Notes under the pieces: generated by a model | The model's database searches: none | What the model saw: only the letters and a program-made list of their open reading frames with translations | What the model was told of the DNA's origin: nothing | Position numbers and translations under genes: made by a program | Origin: Ruminiclostridium sp. | GTDB lineage: Bacteria; Bacillota; Clostridia; DSM-8532 | NCBI GenBank assembly: GCA_003535195.1 | Contig: DOHN01000129.1 | Location: 1-9,977, forward strand | DNA length: 9,977 nt | Direction: 5' to 3' | Shown here: positions 1-8,600 of the stretch, in pieces | Layout: each line of letters opens with the position of its first letter | How positions within the stretch are numbered: position 1 is the first letter of the stretch

Positions 1-237
1 TTTAAGCCGGATCAATATATCACAAGAGCTGAATTCGTAACTCTAGTCAATAACGTATTGGAAAGAAGAGTTACCATAAGTGAGATATTGCCGGAAGCAA
101 AAGAGTTCTCAGATTTATCCAAGTCTATGTGGTATTATGAAGCAATGCAAGAAGCGATTAACAGCCACTATTACTTTAGGTTAGATGATGGCTATGAAGA
201 TTGGACAGAAATATATTACCCAGAAGTAGAAATGTAG
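1..237 (+). CDS. C-terminal end of an SLH-domain surface protein (5' partial)
   Basis: The gene enters from the left edge in frame 1 and ends at TAG (235-237), followed at once by an in-frame TAA. The 78 visible residues match the last part of an S-layer homology repeat. An ITRAEFVTLVNNVL helix is followed by FSDLSKSMWYYEAMQEAINS, then by an SHYYFR-DDG-E-WTE ending typical of the third and last SLH repeat in clostridial surface proteins. SLH repeats bind secondary cell-wall polymer and hold proteins at the outer surface. The catalytic or structural part of the protein lies outside the window, so its function is unknown. It is co-oriented with the next gene but is separated from it by a hairpin and a separate promoter, so it is probably not in the same operon. 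Confidence 0.85.
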   Translation, partial: FKPDQYITRAEFVTLVNNVLERRVTISEILPEAKEFSDLSKSMWYYEAMQEAINSHYYFRLDDGYEDWTEIYYPEVEM

Positions 238-251
238 TAAAAAAGGGAATA

Positions 252-289
252 GTAGAAAGGGACAGGTAAATTACCTCGTCCCTTTCTAC
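252..289 (+). terminator. Strong hairpin after the SLH gene, without a U-tract
   Basis: A perfect 12-bp stem (GTAGAAAGGGAC at 252-263 with GTCCCTTTCTAC at 278-289) continues, past one bulged C at 277, into a second AGGTAA/TTACCT pairing. It begins 15 nt after the SLH stop codon. The right arm is followed by ATTCTAAGG, not a run of T, so it is not a canonical rho-independent terminator on this strand. It may stabilise the transcript 3' end, or be a dispersed palindromic repeat of the GGGACAGG...CCTGTCCC kind common in clostridial genomes. Confidence 0.5.
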
Positions 290-376
290 ATTCTAAGGAG
301 CGGAGCCCCACACCCCTGCAGGAGGATCTGTCAACTGAGCGGATAATACATGCTACTAAGCTTAATAAAATGGCGC

Positions 377-404
377 TTTACTTTTGAAAATAATGTGATA
401 TAAT
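377..404 (+). promoter_or_regulatory. Extended -10 promoter for the riboswitch/transglutaminase unit
   Basis: A perfect TATAAT (399-404) is preceded by TG one base upstream (TGATATAAT, extended -10). A -35-like TTTACT (377-382) lies 16 bp upstream. Predicted transcription starts near 411, giving a leader of about 120 nt that contains the whole riboswitch aptamer. Confidence 0.7.
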
Positions 405-435
405 GTAATAAACTGAATAATTCAGAAAAATCAGC

Positions 436-520
436 TAATAAGCGACAATAGCAAACCTTGGGAAACTGAGGGACGCAAAACTATAGGGCCTGTAAAATGG
501 CAGCCAGCCGCCGAAGGGAG
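436..520 (+). promoter_or_regulatory. GEMM-I cyclic-dinucleotide riboswitch (c-di-GMP-I family, A20-type)
   Basis: The conserved GEMM-I core is present: GCAAACC (451-457), a 6-bp stem CCTTGG/CTGAGG capped by a GAAA tetraloop (462-465), GGGACGCAAA (470-479), then a second arm with GGGCC...AATGGCAGCC (486-505) and a GCCGCCGAA 3' end. CCTGTA and AATGG resemble the 11-nt receptor on which the GAAA loop docks. Such aptamers bind c-di-GMP or, in a variant subclass, 3',3'-cGAMP, and often control surface and exported proteins. Aligned to the V. cholerae Vc2 aptamer, the base equivalent to G20 is A450. The AAGGGAG ribosome binding site (514-520) abuts the aptamer 3' end, and no terminator lies between it and the start codon. 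Control by access to the ribosome binding site is therefore more likely than by termination (inference). Confidence 0.88.
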
Positions 521-529
521 AGTTTTTTA

Positions 530-1333
530 ATGAGAAAATTTCTGATCTCATTGACCATTGGGATCATTCTCATTTGCAATACCGTACTCAGCGTATTTGC
601 CCTCGAACCCACGTATGATATCCAGCAACTGTCCTCCGGCCTTGTAAAGGTCTCCTATGCCAGCCCTGCTGATAAAAAAATTAAAATTGCGGTCGAAAAA
701 GACGGCACAAAGGTTTATTACAATTTGAACAATGACGGAATTGCTGAAAGTTTTCCGCTGCAGCTCGGCAATGGTGATTATGAGATCAAAGTGTATGAAA
801 ATATTTCTGGAACTCAATATAAACAAGTCTCCTCCGAAAATGTACTGTTGAATTTAAGCGACGAAAAACTCGTATATCTTCATTCCATTCAAAACATCAA
901 ATGGGACGGCAGCATGCCTGCTGTTCAAAAGGCCCGGGAGCTCACCGGCCGGCTGAATACGGATTTTGAAAAGATCAATGCCATCTACCGGTACATAATC
1001 GATAATATCCTGTATGACCACGGCAAAATGAGCACTATATCTACTAGTTACATTCCGGATATAAACGAGACTTTTAAATCTGGCAAAGGAATCTGCTATG
1101 ATTTTTCCTCCTTGTTTGCCGCTATGTTAAGAAGTGCGGGCATACCAGCCAAGCTGGTCAAGGGATATACGGACAACGCTGTCGGCTATCATGCCTGGAA
1201 TGAGGTATATGATAGTGCGGCCGGCAGCTGGGTCACCATTGATACGACTTATGATTCCCAAATAAAAGCATCGGGAGCCGCATTCACAATGATCAAGGAC
1301 AGCGGCAGCTACAGTAAGCTTTATGAGTACTAA
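530..1333 (+). CDS. Secreted transglutaminase-like (cysteine protease-fold) protein
   Basis: The protein has 267 residues. I chose the ATG at 530 because it follows AGGGAG (515-520) with 9-nt spacing and starts a clear signal peptide: Arg2-Lys3, a hydrophobic core at 4-23, and a likely cut after VFA (residue 24). The in-frame ATG at 497 lies inside the riboswitch and would add 11 residues before the signal peptide, so it is unlikely. Residues 25-125 look like a small beta-rich domain of unknown role. Residues 145-245 are the transglutaminase/protease-like fold with the expected triad: Cys189 in GICYDFSSLF, His221 in YHAWNEV and Asp238 in IDTTYD. Family members cut, hydrolyse or cross-link peptides or amides at the cell surface. 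The actual substrate cannot be told. The riboswitch just upstream ties expression to cyclic-dinucleotide signalling, consistent with a role in surface or lifestyle change. Confidence 0.88.
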   Translation: MRKFLISLTIGIILICNTVLSVFALEPTYDIQQLSSGLVKVSYASPADKKIKIAVEKDGTKVYYNLNNDGIAESFPLQLGNGDYEIKVYENISGTQYKQVSSENVLLNLSDEKLVYLHSIQNIKWDGSMPAVQKARELTGRLNTDFEKINAIYRYIIDNILYDHGKMSTISTSYIPDINETFKSGKGICYDFSSLFAAMLRSAGIPAKLVKGYTDNAVGYHAWNEVYDSAAGSWVTIDTTYDSQIKASGAAFTMIKDSGSYSKLYEY

Positions 1334-1372
1334 ACTCCTTTAACAAAGTCAGTTCATTTTTACTCTCTCTTT

Positions 1373-1440
1373 GGATTATTCGGTTATGGATATGATTTTT
1401 CTGTACCACCATCATACCATCGAAGGATAATCCCTTTTTT
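1373..1440 (+). terminator. Probable rho-independent terminator of the transglutaminase gene
   Basis: A long imperfect hairpin has a base stem GGATTAT (1373-1379) with ATAATCC (1427-1433), and upper pairings ATGG/CCAT and TATGAT/ATCATA (1386-1396 with 1411-1420). CTTTTTT (1434-1440) follows directly. It lies about 40 nt after the stop codon. The stem is bulged, so its strength is uncertain. Confidence 0.6.
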
Positions 1441-1527
1441 CTCTGCCTCCCCTGTCAATCACTTTATAATTTTATTGGGCTATCAGCCATTTCCCCTAAA
1501 GGAATCAAAGGGCAACCCTGGGCAATA

Positions 1528-1536
1528 TGATATAAT
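1528..1536 (+). promoter_or_regulatory. Extended -10 promoter element before the Cys-rich gene
   Basis: TGATATAAT gives a perfect -10 (1531-1536) with an upstream TG. No recognisable -35 is present at 16-18 bp spacing, as is common for extended -10 promoters. It lies about 35 nt before the TTG start at 1572, giving a short leader. Confidence 0.5.
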
Positions 1537-1571
1537 TCGTTTAAAGGAATTTTTGGAAAGGCGGAAGCCCT

Positions 1572-1934
1572 TTGAAGAAAAAATCCCAAGAGCTGAAAGA
1601 AAAAGTGAAGCCCCAGATTTTTGCTCCGCCTGCTAAAAGGTCATGCAAGAACTGCCTTAAAGGCAAACGTCTGGGTTTTAACAATGATGTGCTCTGCAGT
1701 GAAAAAGGAATTGTATCCGGCGATTACTGCTGTTCTGCTCACCGCTTTTTTAATTTTGACTATTTTAAAAAAACAGATTTTTACCGGTGTTCCGATTGTG
1801 AATTCTTTGTTTTTCACCCCCACGAGTCCCTTAAAACTTACGGCGTCTGCGATTTATTCTCGGTCAGAAAATGCGATGGGCGCACCAGGAAATGCTGCTC
1901 CAAGTTTGTCCGGCGCGCGGAATACACCGCATAG
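1572..1934 (+). CDS. Small cysteine-rich protein with duplicated CxxC...CC module
   Basis: The protein has 120 residues, starting with TTG at 1572 behind GGAAAGG (1555-1561) at 10-nt spacing. No named family is recognised. The N-terminus is Lys-rich. The rest carries 11 cysteines in two similar halves. Half 1 has Cys25, 28, 42, 53 and 54. Half 2 has Cys73, 76, 93, 101, 108 and 109. Each half runs CxxC, a spacer, Cys, a spacer, then CC-x2-F (CCSAHRF and CCSKF). This suggests two metal-binding (zinc-ribbon-like) or Fe-S-type modules from an internal duplication; the metal is inference. There is no signal peptide or membrane segment, so it is probably cytoplasmic. A second open frame at 1621-1941 overlaps it but has no comparable start signal or motif. 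It is transcribed toward rpoC and ends in a shared terminator. Confidence 0.7.
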   Translation: MKKKSQELKEKVKPQIFAPPAKRSCKNCLKGKRLGFNNDVLCSEKGIVSGDYCCSAHRFFNFDYFKKTDFYRCSDCEFFVFHPHESLKTYGVCDLFSVRKCDGRTRKCCSKFVRRAEYTA

Positions 1935-1948
1935 CTCTTAATTCCCAT

Positions 1949-2065
1949 AAAAAAGCCATCCTGCTTTTGTGGTGTGCTCCCCCCATATAGAACCTGTTAT
2001 TTTTCAATGTCCTATATGGGGGGAGCATATCACTTTTCTTTTTGCGGGATGGCTTTTTACTTTTT
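1949..2065. terminator. Nested bidirectional terminator between the Cys-rich gene and rpoC
   Basis: The outer stem pairs AAAAAGCCATCC-GC (about 1950-1964) with GC-GGATGGCTTTTT (2044-2058), about 15 bp including the A/T ends. Read leftward it ends in U6 (complement of 1949-1954), which fits the end of the rpoB-rpoC transcript. Read rightward it ends in TTTTTACTTTTT (2054-2065), which fits the end of the 1572-1934 gene. The loop of this stem contains a second long hairpin, listed separately. Confidence 0.85.
1972..2033. repeat. Perfect 16-bp inverted repeat in the terminator loop
   Basis: TGCTCCCCCCATATAG (1975-1990) is matched by CTATATGGGGGGAGCA (2012-2027). GTG (1972-1974) and CAC (2031-2033) add pairing beyond a 3-nt bulge, and the apex is a loop of about 20 nt. 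Runs of six C and six G make this a very stable stem. It is not needed for termination, because the outer stem and U-tracts suffice. It may be a small palindromic element inserted in the terminator loop, or part of a long composite 3' structure. Confidence 0.7.
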
Positions 2066-2088
2066 ATCGTAAGCTTTGATATGAAGAA

Positions 2089-5000
2089 TTACTCTTTATG
2101 AACATCAACTTCAATATCGCGGTATTGCGGCATACCGGTTCCGGCAGGAATAAGTTTACCGATGATAATGTTTTCCTTCAGGCCGATAAGAGGATCAATC
2201 TTACCCTTAATAGCAGCTTCAGTAAGAACTCTGGTGGTTTCCTGGAAGGACGCTGCCGACAGGAAGGACTCGGTGGCAAGGGAGGCCTTGGTAATACCCA
2301 GCAAAGCACGCTTGCCGGTTGCGGGTCTTAAGCTCTGTTCCTCGGCCTTCCCATTTTTTCCCTCAAATTCAAACATATCCACAAGACTTCCCGGCAGCAT
2401 GTCGGTATCGCCATACTCGTCGATTTTCACCTTGCGGAGCATCTGACGGACAATAACCTCGATATGCTTGTCGGTAATGTCAACACCCTGCAGCCTGTAA
2501 ACCTTCTGGACCTCCTGGAGCAGATATTTCTGCACCGCATTGACGCCCTTGATTTTAAGGATATCATGCGGGTTGACGGAACCTTCAGTCAGTTCGTCAC
2601 CGGCCTCAACAACTTCACCGTCCGCGATTTTTATGGAGGAACCATACGGAATCAGGTAGGTCTTGGCCTCTCCCGTCTCGTTATTGGCAACCTCTATTTC
2701 ACGTTTTTTCTTTGTTTCCTTGATATGGGCCGTACCGAATATTTCAGAAACAATAGCCAGTCCTTTGGGCTTGCGGGCTTCAAACAGCTCCTCTACACGG
2801 GGCAGACCCTGGGTGATATCGTCTCCCGCAACACCGCCGGTGTGGAAGGTACGCATTGTCAGCTGGGTACCCGGCTCGCCGATGGATTGGGCGGCGATAA
2901 AGCCTACGGCTTCACCAACATTGCATTCTTCGCCGTTGGCAAGGTTTATGCCATAGCAATGTGCACACACGCCGACTTTAGAACGGCAGGTAAGCACCGA
3001 TCTGATTTTCACCTTATTGCAGCCGGCCTTTTCAACCTTTTCGGCAAGAGTCGGAGTAATGAGGGTATTGGCTTTTACAATCACCGCGCCGGACTTGGGA
3101 TCCAGAATATCTTCCGGAGCAAATCTTCCGGTTAGGCGCTCGGCCAGACCTTCTATTGCCTTGCCGCTTATAACGATGGGCGATACTTCAATACCGTCGG
3201 TAGTTCCGCAGTCATCCTCGCGGATGATGACATCCTGGGAAACGTCTACCAAACGGCGGGTCAGGTATCCTGAGTCGGCCGTTCTCAGAGCGGTATCCGC
3301 AAGACCCTTTCTGGCGCCGTGGGAGGAAATGAAGTATTCCAAAACATTAAGACCTTCACGGAAGTTCGAACGAATGGGGATTTCCAGGGTTTCACCCGAA
3401 GTATCGGCCATCAGGCCACGCATACCGGCCAGCTGTCTGATCTGATTAATATTACCGCGGGCACCGGACTGGGACATCATATAGACCGGGTTAAAGGGGT
3501 CAAGGGAAGCAATCAGAGCATTCTTAACGTCCTCAGTGGTTTTGTTCCACGCAGTGATAATGGCGTTCTTTCGTTCTTCCTTATTATAAAGACCATTTCT
3601 GTAATGCTTTTCGATCTCGTCGATCTTCCGGTCGGTATCTGCGAGATATTTCTGCTTCACTTCGGGTATGGTCATATCGGTAATACCGATGGTAACAGCG
3701 CCCTTGGTGGAGTATTTAAAGCCCAGGGCCTTAATAGCATCCAGAACTTCGGCCGTCTTGTTGGTGCCGTTAATCCGGATACATTTCTCAATGATTTTGC
3801 CCAATTCCTTCTTGCCGACAAGGAAGTCAATTTCATAGTTGAACATGGTTTCGGGATCGTCTCTCTCCACATATCCAAGATTCTGCGGAATGGCAGAATT
3901 GAAAATGATCTTGCCCACTGTGGTATTGATGATCCTGGACTTCTTTACACCGTCGATTTCCTTAGTGATTCTGACCTTAATATGGGCATGGAGGCTGGCG
4001 TCACCATTCTCATAGGCCATGATGGCTTCTTCGGTATCCAAAAATACCTTTCCTTCGCCGATAACACCATTTGTAATATTGCCGTCTTTATCTCTCACGG
4101 CTTCCCTGTCAATGGTCAGGTAATAGCTGCCCAAAACCATGTCCTGGGTCGGAACGGTAACGGGCTTGCCGTCCTGAGGCTTCAGCAGGTTATTGGCCGA
4201 CAGCATGAGAATACGGGCCTCGGCTTGAGCCTCTGCCGAAAGGGGAACGTGTACTGCCATCTGGTCACCGTCAAAGTCTGCGTTATAAGCGGTACAGACA
4301 AGCGGATGAAGCTTTATGGCGCGGCCCTCCACCAATACGGGCTCAAAAGCCTGGATACCGAGCCTGTGAAGGGTAGGAGCACGGTTCAAAAGAACGGGAT
4401 GTTCCTTGATAACTTCTTCCAAAACGTCCCAAACTTCGCTCTTCACGCGCTCAACCATACGCTTTGCGCTCTTGATATTATGGGCCAGGCCTCTTTCTAC
4501 CAGCTTCTTCATAACAAAGGGCTTAAAGAGCTCCAGCGCCATTTCCTTGGGAAGACCGCACTGGAATATCTTCAGCTCGGGCCCTACCACAATAACAGAA
4601 CGGCCTGAATAGTCAACACGCTTACCCAGAAGGTTCTGACGGAAGCGGCCTTGCTTGCCCTTCAACATATCGGAAAGGGATTTTAACGGACGGTTGCCGG
4701 GTCCTGTGACGGGCCTGCCGCGGCGGCCGTTATCAATGAGGGCGTCAACAGCTTCCTGAAGCATACGCTTTTCATTTCTGACAATGATTTCAGGGGCGCC
4801 TAAATCCAAAAGCCTTTTTAAGCGGTTATTACGGTTAATTACCCTTCTGTAAAGATCATTTAAGTCGGAGGTGGCAAATCTGCCGCCATCTAATTGTACC
4901 ATGGGGCGAAGTTCCGGCGGAATGACCGGCACCACATCCAGAATCATCCATTCGGGCTTGTTGCCTGATCCGCGGAACGCCTCAACGACCTCAAGCCGTT

Positions 5001-5622
5001 TAATGGCACGGACCTTCTTCTGTCCGTTCGTGTTCTCAACCTCATCCCGCAGTTCCTGGGCGAGTTTATCCAGATCAATGGCCTGAAGAATCTCTTTGAC
5101 GGCCTCAGCGCCCATCCCCGCCCTGAAGTTGCTTCCAAATTTATCCAAGCTCTCCCGGTATTCTTTTTCATTCAAAACCTGCTTTTGGGAAAGGGGCGTG
5201 GTTCCGGGATCCACTACCACATAGGAAGCGAAATAAAGCACCTTCTCCAAAGCTCTGGGAGACATATCCAGAAGTAAGCCCATGCGGCTCGGAATACCCT
5301 TAAAATACCATATATGTGAAACAGGCGCTGCCAGTTCAATATGTCCCATACGCTCGCGGCGGACCTTTGACCGGGTAACCTCAACTCCGCAGCGGTCGCA
5401 GATGATTCCCTTGTAACGAACACGCTTATACTTGCCGCAATGACATTCCCAGTCCCGGGTGGGTCCAAATATTCTTTCGCAGAACAAACCGTCCCGCTCA
5501 GGCTTCAAGGTTCTGTAATTGATTGTCTCAGGCTTTTTGACCTCTCCTCTGGACCACTCTCGAATTTTTTCGGGGGAGGCCAGACCAATCTGTATGGCAT
5601 CGAAATTATTCAATTCAAACAC
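2089..5622 (-). CDS. rpoC: DNA-directed RNA polymerase subunit beta'
   Basis: The 1177-residue protein is full length for a Firmicute beta'. With beta it forms the catalytic cleft of RNA polymerase. The N-terminal zinc ribbon uses Cys60, 62, 75 and 78. The active-site loop NADFDGDQ (447-454) carries Asp449, 451 and 453, which bind the catalytic Mg2+. The second zinc site is Cys805, 879, 886 and 889. The bridge helix/trigger-loop region (about 770-945, with [21 protein letters not shown]) runs straight on without the large insertion found in E. coli. The start is GTG at 5622, in [20 protein letters not shown], the usual N-terminus. Its AGGAGG (5638-5633) overlaps the rpoB stop codon, with 14 nt between the genes, so co-transcription and probably coupled translation are expected. 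No frameshift or missing catalytic residue was seen. Confidence 0.99.
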   Translation of the reverse strand: MFELNNFDAIQIGLASPEKIREWSRGEVKKPETINYRTLKPERDGLFCERIFGPTRDWECHCGKYKRVRYKGIICDRCGVEVTRSKVRRERMGHIELAAPVSHIWYFKGIPSRMGLLLDMSPRALEKVLYFASYVVVDPGTTPLSQKQVLNEKEYRESLDKFGSNFRAGMGAEAVKEILQAIDLDKLAQELRDEVENTNGQKKVRAIKRLEVVEAFRGSGNKPEWMILDVVPVIPPELRPMVQLDGGRFATSDLNDLYRRVINRNNRLKRLLDLGAPEIIVRNEKRMLQEAVDALIDNGRRGRPVTGPGNRPLKSLSDMLKGKQGRFRQNLLGKRVDYSGRSVIVVGPELKIFQCGLPKEMALELFKPFVMKKLVERGLAHNIKSAKRMVERVKSEVWDVLEEVIKEHPVLLNRAPTLHRLGIQAFEPVLVEGRAIKLHPLVCTAYNADFDGDQMAVHVPLSAEAQAEARILMLSANNLLKPQDGKPVTVPTQDMVLGSYYLTIDREAVRDKDGNITNGVIGEGKVFLDTEEAIMAYENGDASLHAHIKVRITKEIDGVKKSRIINTTVGKIIFNSAIPQNLGYVERDDPETMFNYEIDFLVGKKELGKIIEKCIRINGTNKTAEVLDAIKALGFKYSTKGAVTIGITDMTIPEVKQKYLADTDRKIDEIEKHYRNGLYNKEERKNAIITAWNKTTEDVKNALIASLDPFNPVYMMSQSGARGNINQIRQLAGMRGLMADTSGETLEIPIRSNFREGLNVLEYFISSHGARKGLADTALRTADSGYLTRRLVDVSQDVIIREDDCGTTDGIEVSPIVISGKAIEGLAERLTGRFAPEDILDPKSGAVIVKANTLITPTLAEKVEKAGCNKVKIRSVLTCRSKVGVCAHCYGINLANGEECNVGEAVGFIAAQSIGEPGTQLTMRTFHTGGVAGDDITQGLPRVEELFEARKPKGLAIVSEIFGTAHIKETKKKREIEVANNETGEAKTYLIPYGSSIKIADGEVVEAGDELTEGSVNPHDILKIKGVNAVQKYLLQEVQKVYRLQGVDITDKHIEVIVRQMLRKVKIDEYGDTDMLPGSLVDMFEFEGKNGKAEEQSLRPATGKRALLGITKASLATESFLSAASFQETTRVLTEAAIKGKIDPLIGLKENIIIGKLIPAGTGMPQYRDIEVDVHKE

Positions 5623-5636
5623 TCCTTGTCACCCTC

Positions 5637-8600
5637 CTATATATCATCGTCGTCATCGGCAATGTTTTCTTCTTCGCCGAACATATCGCCTATAAGGTCC
5701 TCGTTCAGCTCATCCCCATCACTGATTTCAACGGCATCCAAATTGTCGATCTCAAATTCATCGTCAATGACATCCCGGGTTTCTTCATCATCCAAATCCA
5801 AATAGGACGTAGCTTCATCCTCACGGCCTTCAATGTTGACATCCAGATCTTCCATGTCATCATAGACCGATTCTTTTATTTCTATTTCCTTATTCTCATC
5901 ACCAAAGACCTTCACATCCAGGGCAAGGCTCTGCAGCTCTTTGATAAGGACTTTGAAGGATTCCGGAATCCCTGGCTCCGGTACATTTTCGCCCTTGACA
6001 ATGGCCTCATAGGTTTTGACACGGCCGACCACGTCATCGGATTTAACGGTCAGAACCTCCTGGAGGGAATAAGCCGCGCCGTAAGCCGCCAAAGCCCAAA
6101 CTTCCATCTCTCCGAAACGCTGGCCGCCGAACTGGGCTTTACCACCCAAGGGCTGCTGGGTTACCAGTGAGTAGGGGCCTGTGGAACGGGCATGAATCTT
6201 ATCGTCAACCAAGTGAGCCAGCTTCAGGTAATACATATAACCTACCGTAACACGGTTATCAAAAGGTTCGCCGGTACGTCCGTCATAGAGGACCGTCTTG
6301 CCGTCTTCGGGAAGTCCGGCCAGTTTCAGTGTCTCAAAAATGTCATTCTCATTGGCGCCGTCAAAGACAGGAGTTGCTATTTTCCATCCCAAAGCTCTGG
6401 CAGCATAGCCTAAATGTACCTCAAGAACCTGGCCGATATTCATACGGGAAGGAACACCCAGCGGATTCAATACGATCTGCAGCGGTGTGCCGTCGGGCAG
6501 GAAGGGCATGTCCTCCACGGGCAGGATTCTCGAAATAACACCCTTGTTGCCGTGGCGTCCTGCCATCTTATCGCCGACCGAGATTTTTCTCTTCTGGGCA
6601 ATATAGCAGCGCACCAGCATATTAACGCCGGGCGGCAATTCATCGCCGTTTTCACGGGTAAACACTTTGACGTCAACAATAATACCCGATTCGCCATGAG
6701 GCACTCTCAGCGAGGTATCGCGGACTTCACGGGCCTTTTCTCCGAAGATGGCGCGCAGCAGACGCTCTTCGGCAGTCAGCTCGGTTTCACCCTTGGGGGT
6801 GACCTTGCCTACCAGAATATCGCCGGAACGAACCTCTGCGCCGATACGGATAATCCCGCGCTCATCGAGATCCTTCAAGGAATCGTCGCCCACATTGGGG
6901 ATATCGCGGGTGATTTCTTCGGGACCAAGCTTGGTATCCCGGGCTTCCGATTCGTATTCCTCTATGTGAATGGAGGTATAAACGTCATCACGGACAAGCT
7001 CTTCGGATATCAGGACAGCATCCTCGTAGTTATAGCCTTCCCAGGTCATAAATCCGATCAGAACATTTCTGCCCAGTGCGATTTCGCCCTTATCGGTGGA
7101 AGGACCGTCGGCAATGATGTCACCGGCTTCAACCTTGTCACCTTTTTTGACCAGAGGCCTCTGATTGATGCAGGTTCCCTGGTTGGATCTTTTATACTTC
7201 AACAATTTATATTGATCAATCTGCCCCTTTGGTGTGCGGACCACGATTTCATTGGCGGTCACCTTTTCCACTGCGCCGGAGTTTTTAGCCACCCGGCATA
7301 CGCCTGAATCCTTGGCGGCACGGTACTCAATACCTGTTCCGACAATAGGAGCCTCAGGCTTTATCAAAGGAACGGCCTGACGCTGCATGTTGGAACCCAT
7401 TAGGGCACGGTTGGCGTCGTCGTTTTCCAAAAACGGGATCATGGCTGTAGCAACCGAAACAAGCTGTTTAGGCGAGACATCCATGTACTCCACATAGTCT
7501 CTGTCCACTTCTAAGATCTGGTCCCTGTAACGGCAGCCGACACGCTTGTTGGCAAAACGTCCTTCTTCATCCAAAGGCTCATTGGCGTCGGCAACCACAT
7601 ACAGATCTTCCATATCAGCAGTCATGTACTCATAATAATCGGTAACCTGGTGGGTTTCCATATTCACCTTACGGTAAGGCGCCTCAATAAAGCCGTAGTC
7701 ATTAATCCGGGCAAAGGTGCTCAAAGAGCCTATCAGACCGATGTTGGGACCTTCGGGCGTCTCAATGGGGCACATACGGCCATAGTGAGAGTAGTGAACG
7801 TCTCGGACTTCAAAGCTGGCGCGGTCACGGGAAAGTCCCCCAGGACCCAATGCGCTTAAGCGGCGCTTGTGAGTGAGCTCTGCAAGCGGGTTTGTTTGGT
7901 CCATGAACTGGGACAGCTGGCTGGATCCAAAGAATTCTTTTATAGCAGCGGCAACAGGCCGGATATTAATAAGAGCCTGAGGCGTTGCCGCATCGATATC
8001 CTGAATCGTCATTCTCTCGCGGACCACACGCTCCATACGGGCAAGTCCGATACGGAACTGGTTCTGGAGAAGCTCTCCCACTGAACGCAGGCGGCGGTTG
8101 CCTAAATGATCGATATCGTCGATACGGCCGACATTGTGGTCCAGATTCAAAATATAGGAAATTGTAGCAATAATATCTTCCTTGGTTATATTTCTGGGCA
8201 TGAGGGCATCACGGTTTTCTTTTAACACCGCGATAAGCTCCTCTTGCTTTGCAGCCTTCTGCTCTTTTAAAATAGCCTTGAGCACGTCATAGCGGACCTT
8301 CTCGTTGATACCGGCCAATTGCGGGTCAAAGGGAATATATCCCGAAATGTCAACCGTCAGATTCCCTATGATTTTAACAGGCTTTCCTTCCACTTCCACA
8401 TCGACAACATTGGTACCGGAATTCTGAATCTTCCAGGCCAGTTCCTCGTTAATTTCCTGACCTGCTTTTGCCAGAACCTTTCCGGTATTGCCATCCAGAA
8501 TATTTTCGGCGGCAAAGTGATTACGGATACGCATGGCTAAAGAGAGCTTCTTATTAAACTTATAGCGCCCTACATTGGAAAGGTCATAGCGCTTCGGATC

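Noticed and set aside
290..376. AGGAGG-like sequence near 320 suggesting a small gene
   Set aside because: No ATG, GTG or TTG with a usable frame follows at proper spacing. The nearest ATG frame (17 codons) runs into the promoter.
485..513. Possible rifampicin-resistance change in RpoB residues 485-513
   Set aside because: The key pocket residues (D494, H504, R507, S509) are wild type. Differences from E. coli such as Ala500 are, to my knowledge, common in Firmicutes. Coordinates given here are protein residues.
548..826. 92-codon minus-strand frame inside the transglutaminase gene
   Set aside because: It overlaps the signal peptide and N-domain of a clearly real gene and has no supporting signals.
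1621..1941. 106-codon frame overlapping the Cys-rich gene
   Set aside because: It lacks a well-placed ribosome binding site and motifs. The 1572 frame has a good ribosome binding site and patterned cysteines.
2464..3135. 223-codon plus-strand open frame opposite rpoC
   Set aside because: Same reason: antisense shadow of a conserved gene.
3319..4608. 429-codon plus-strand open frame opposite rpoC
   Set aside because: It is fully antisense to the intact conserved rpoC coding sequence, has no recognisable domain, and is explained by rpoC codon bias.
6414..7307. 297-codon plus-strand open frame opposite rpoB
   Set aside because: It is antisense to conserved rpoB, has no family features, and is a mirror of codon bias.
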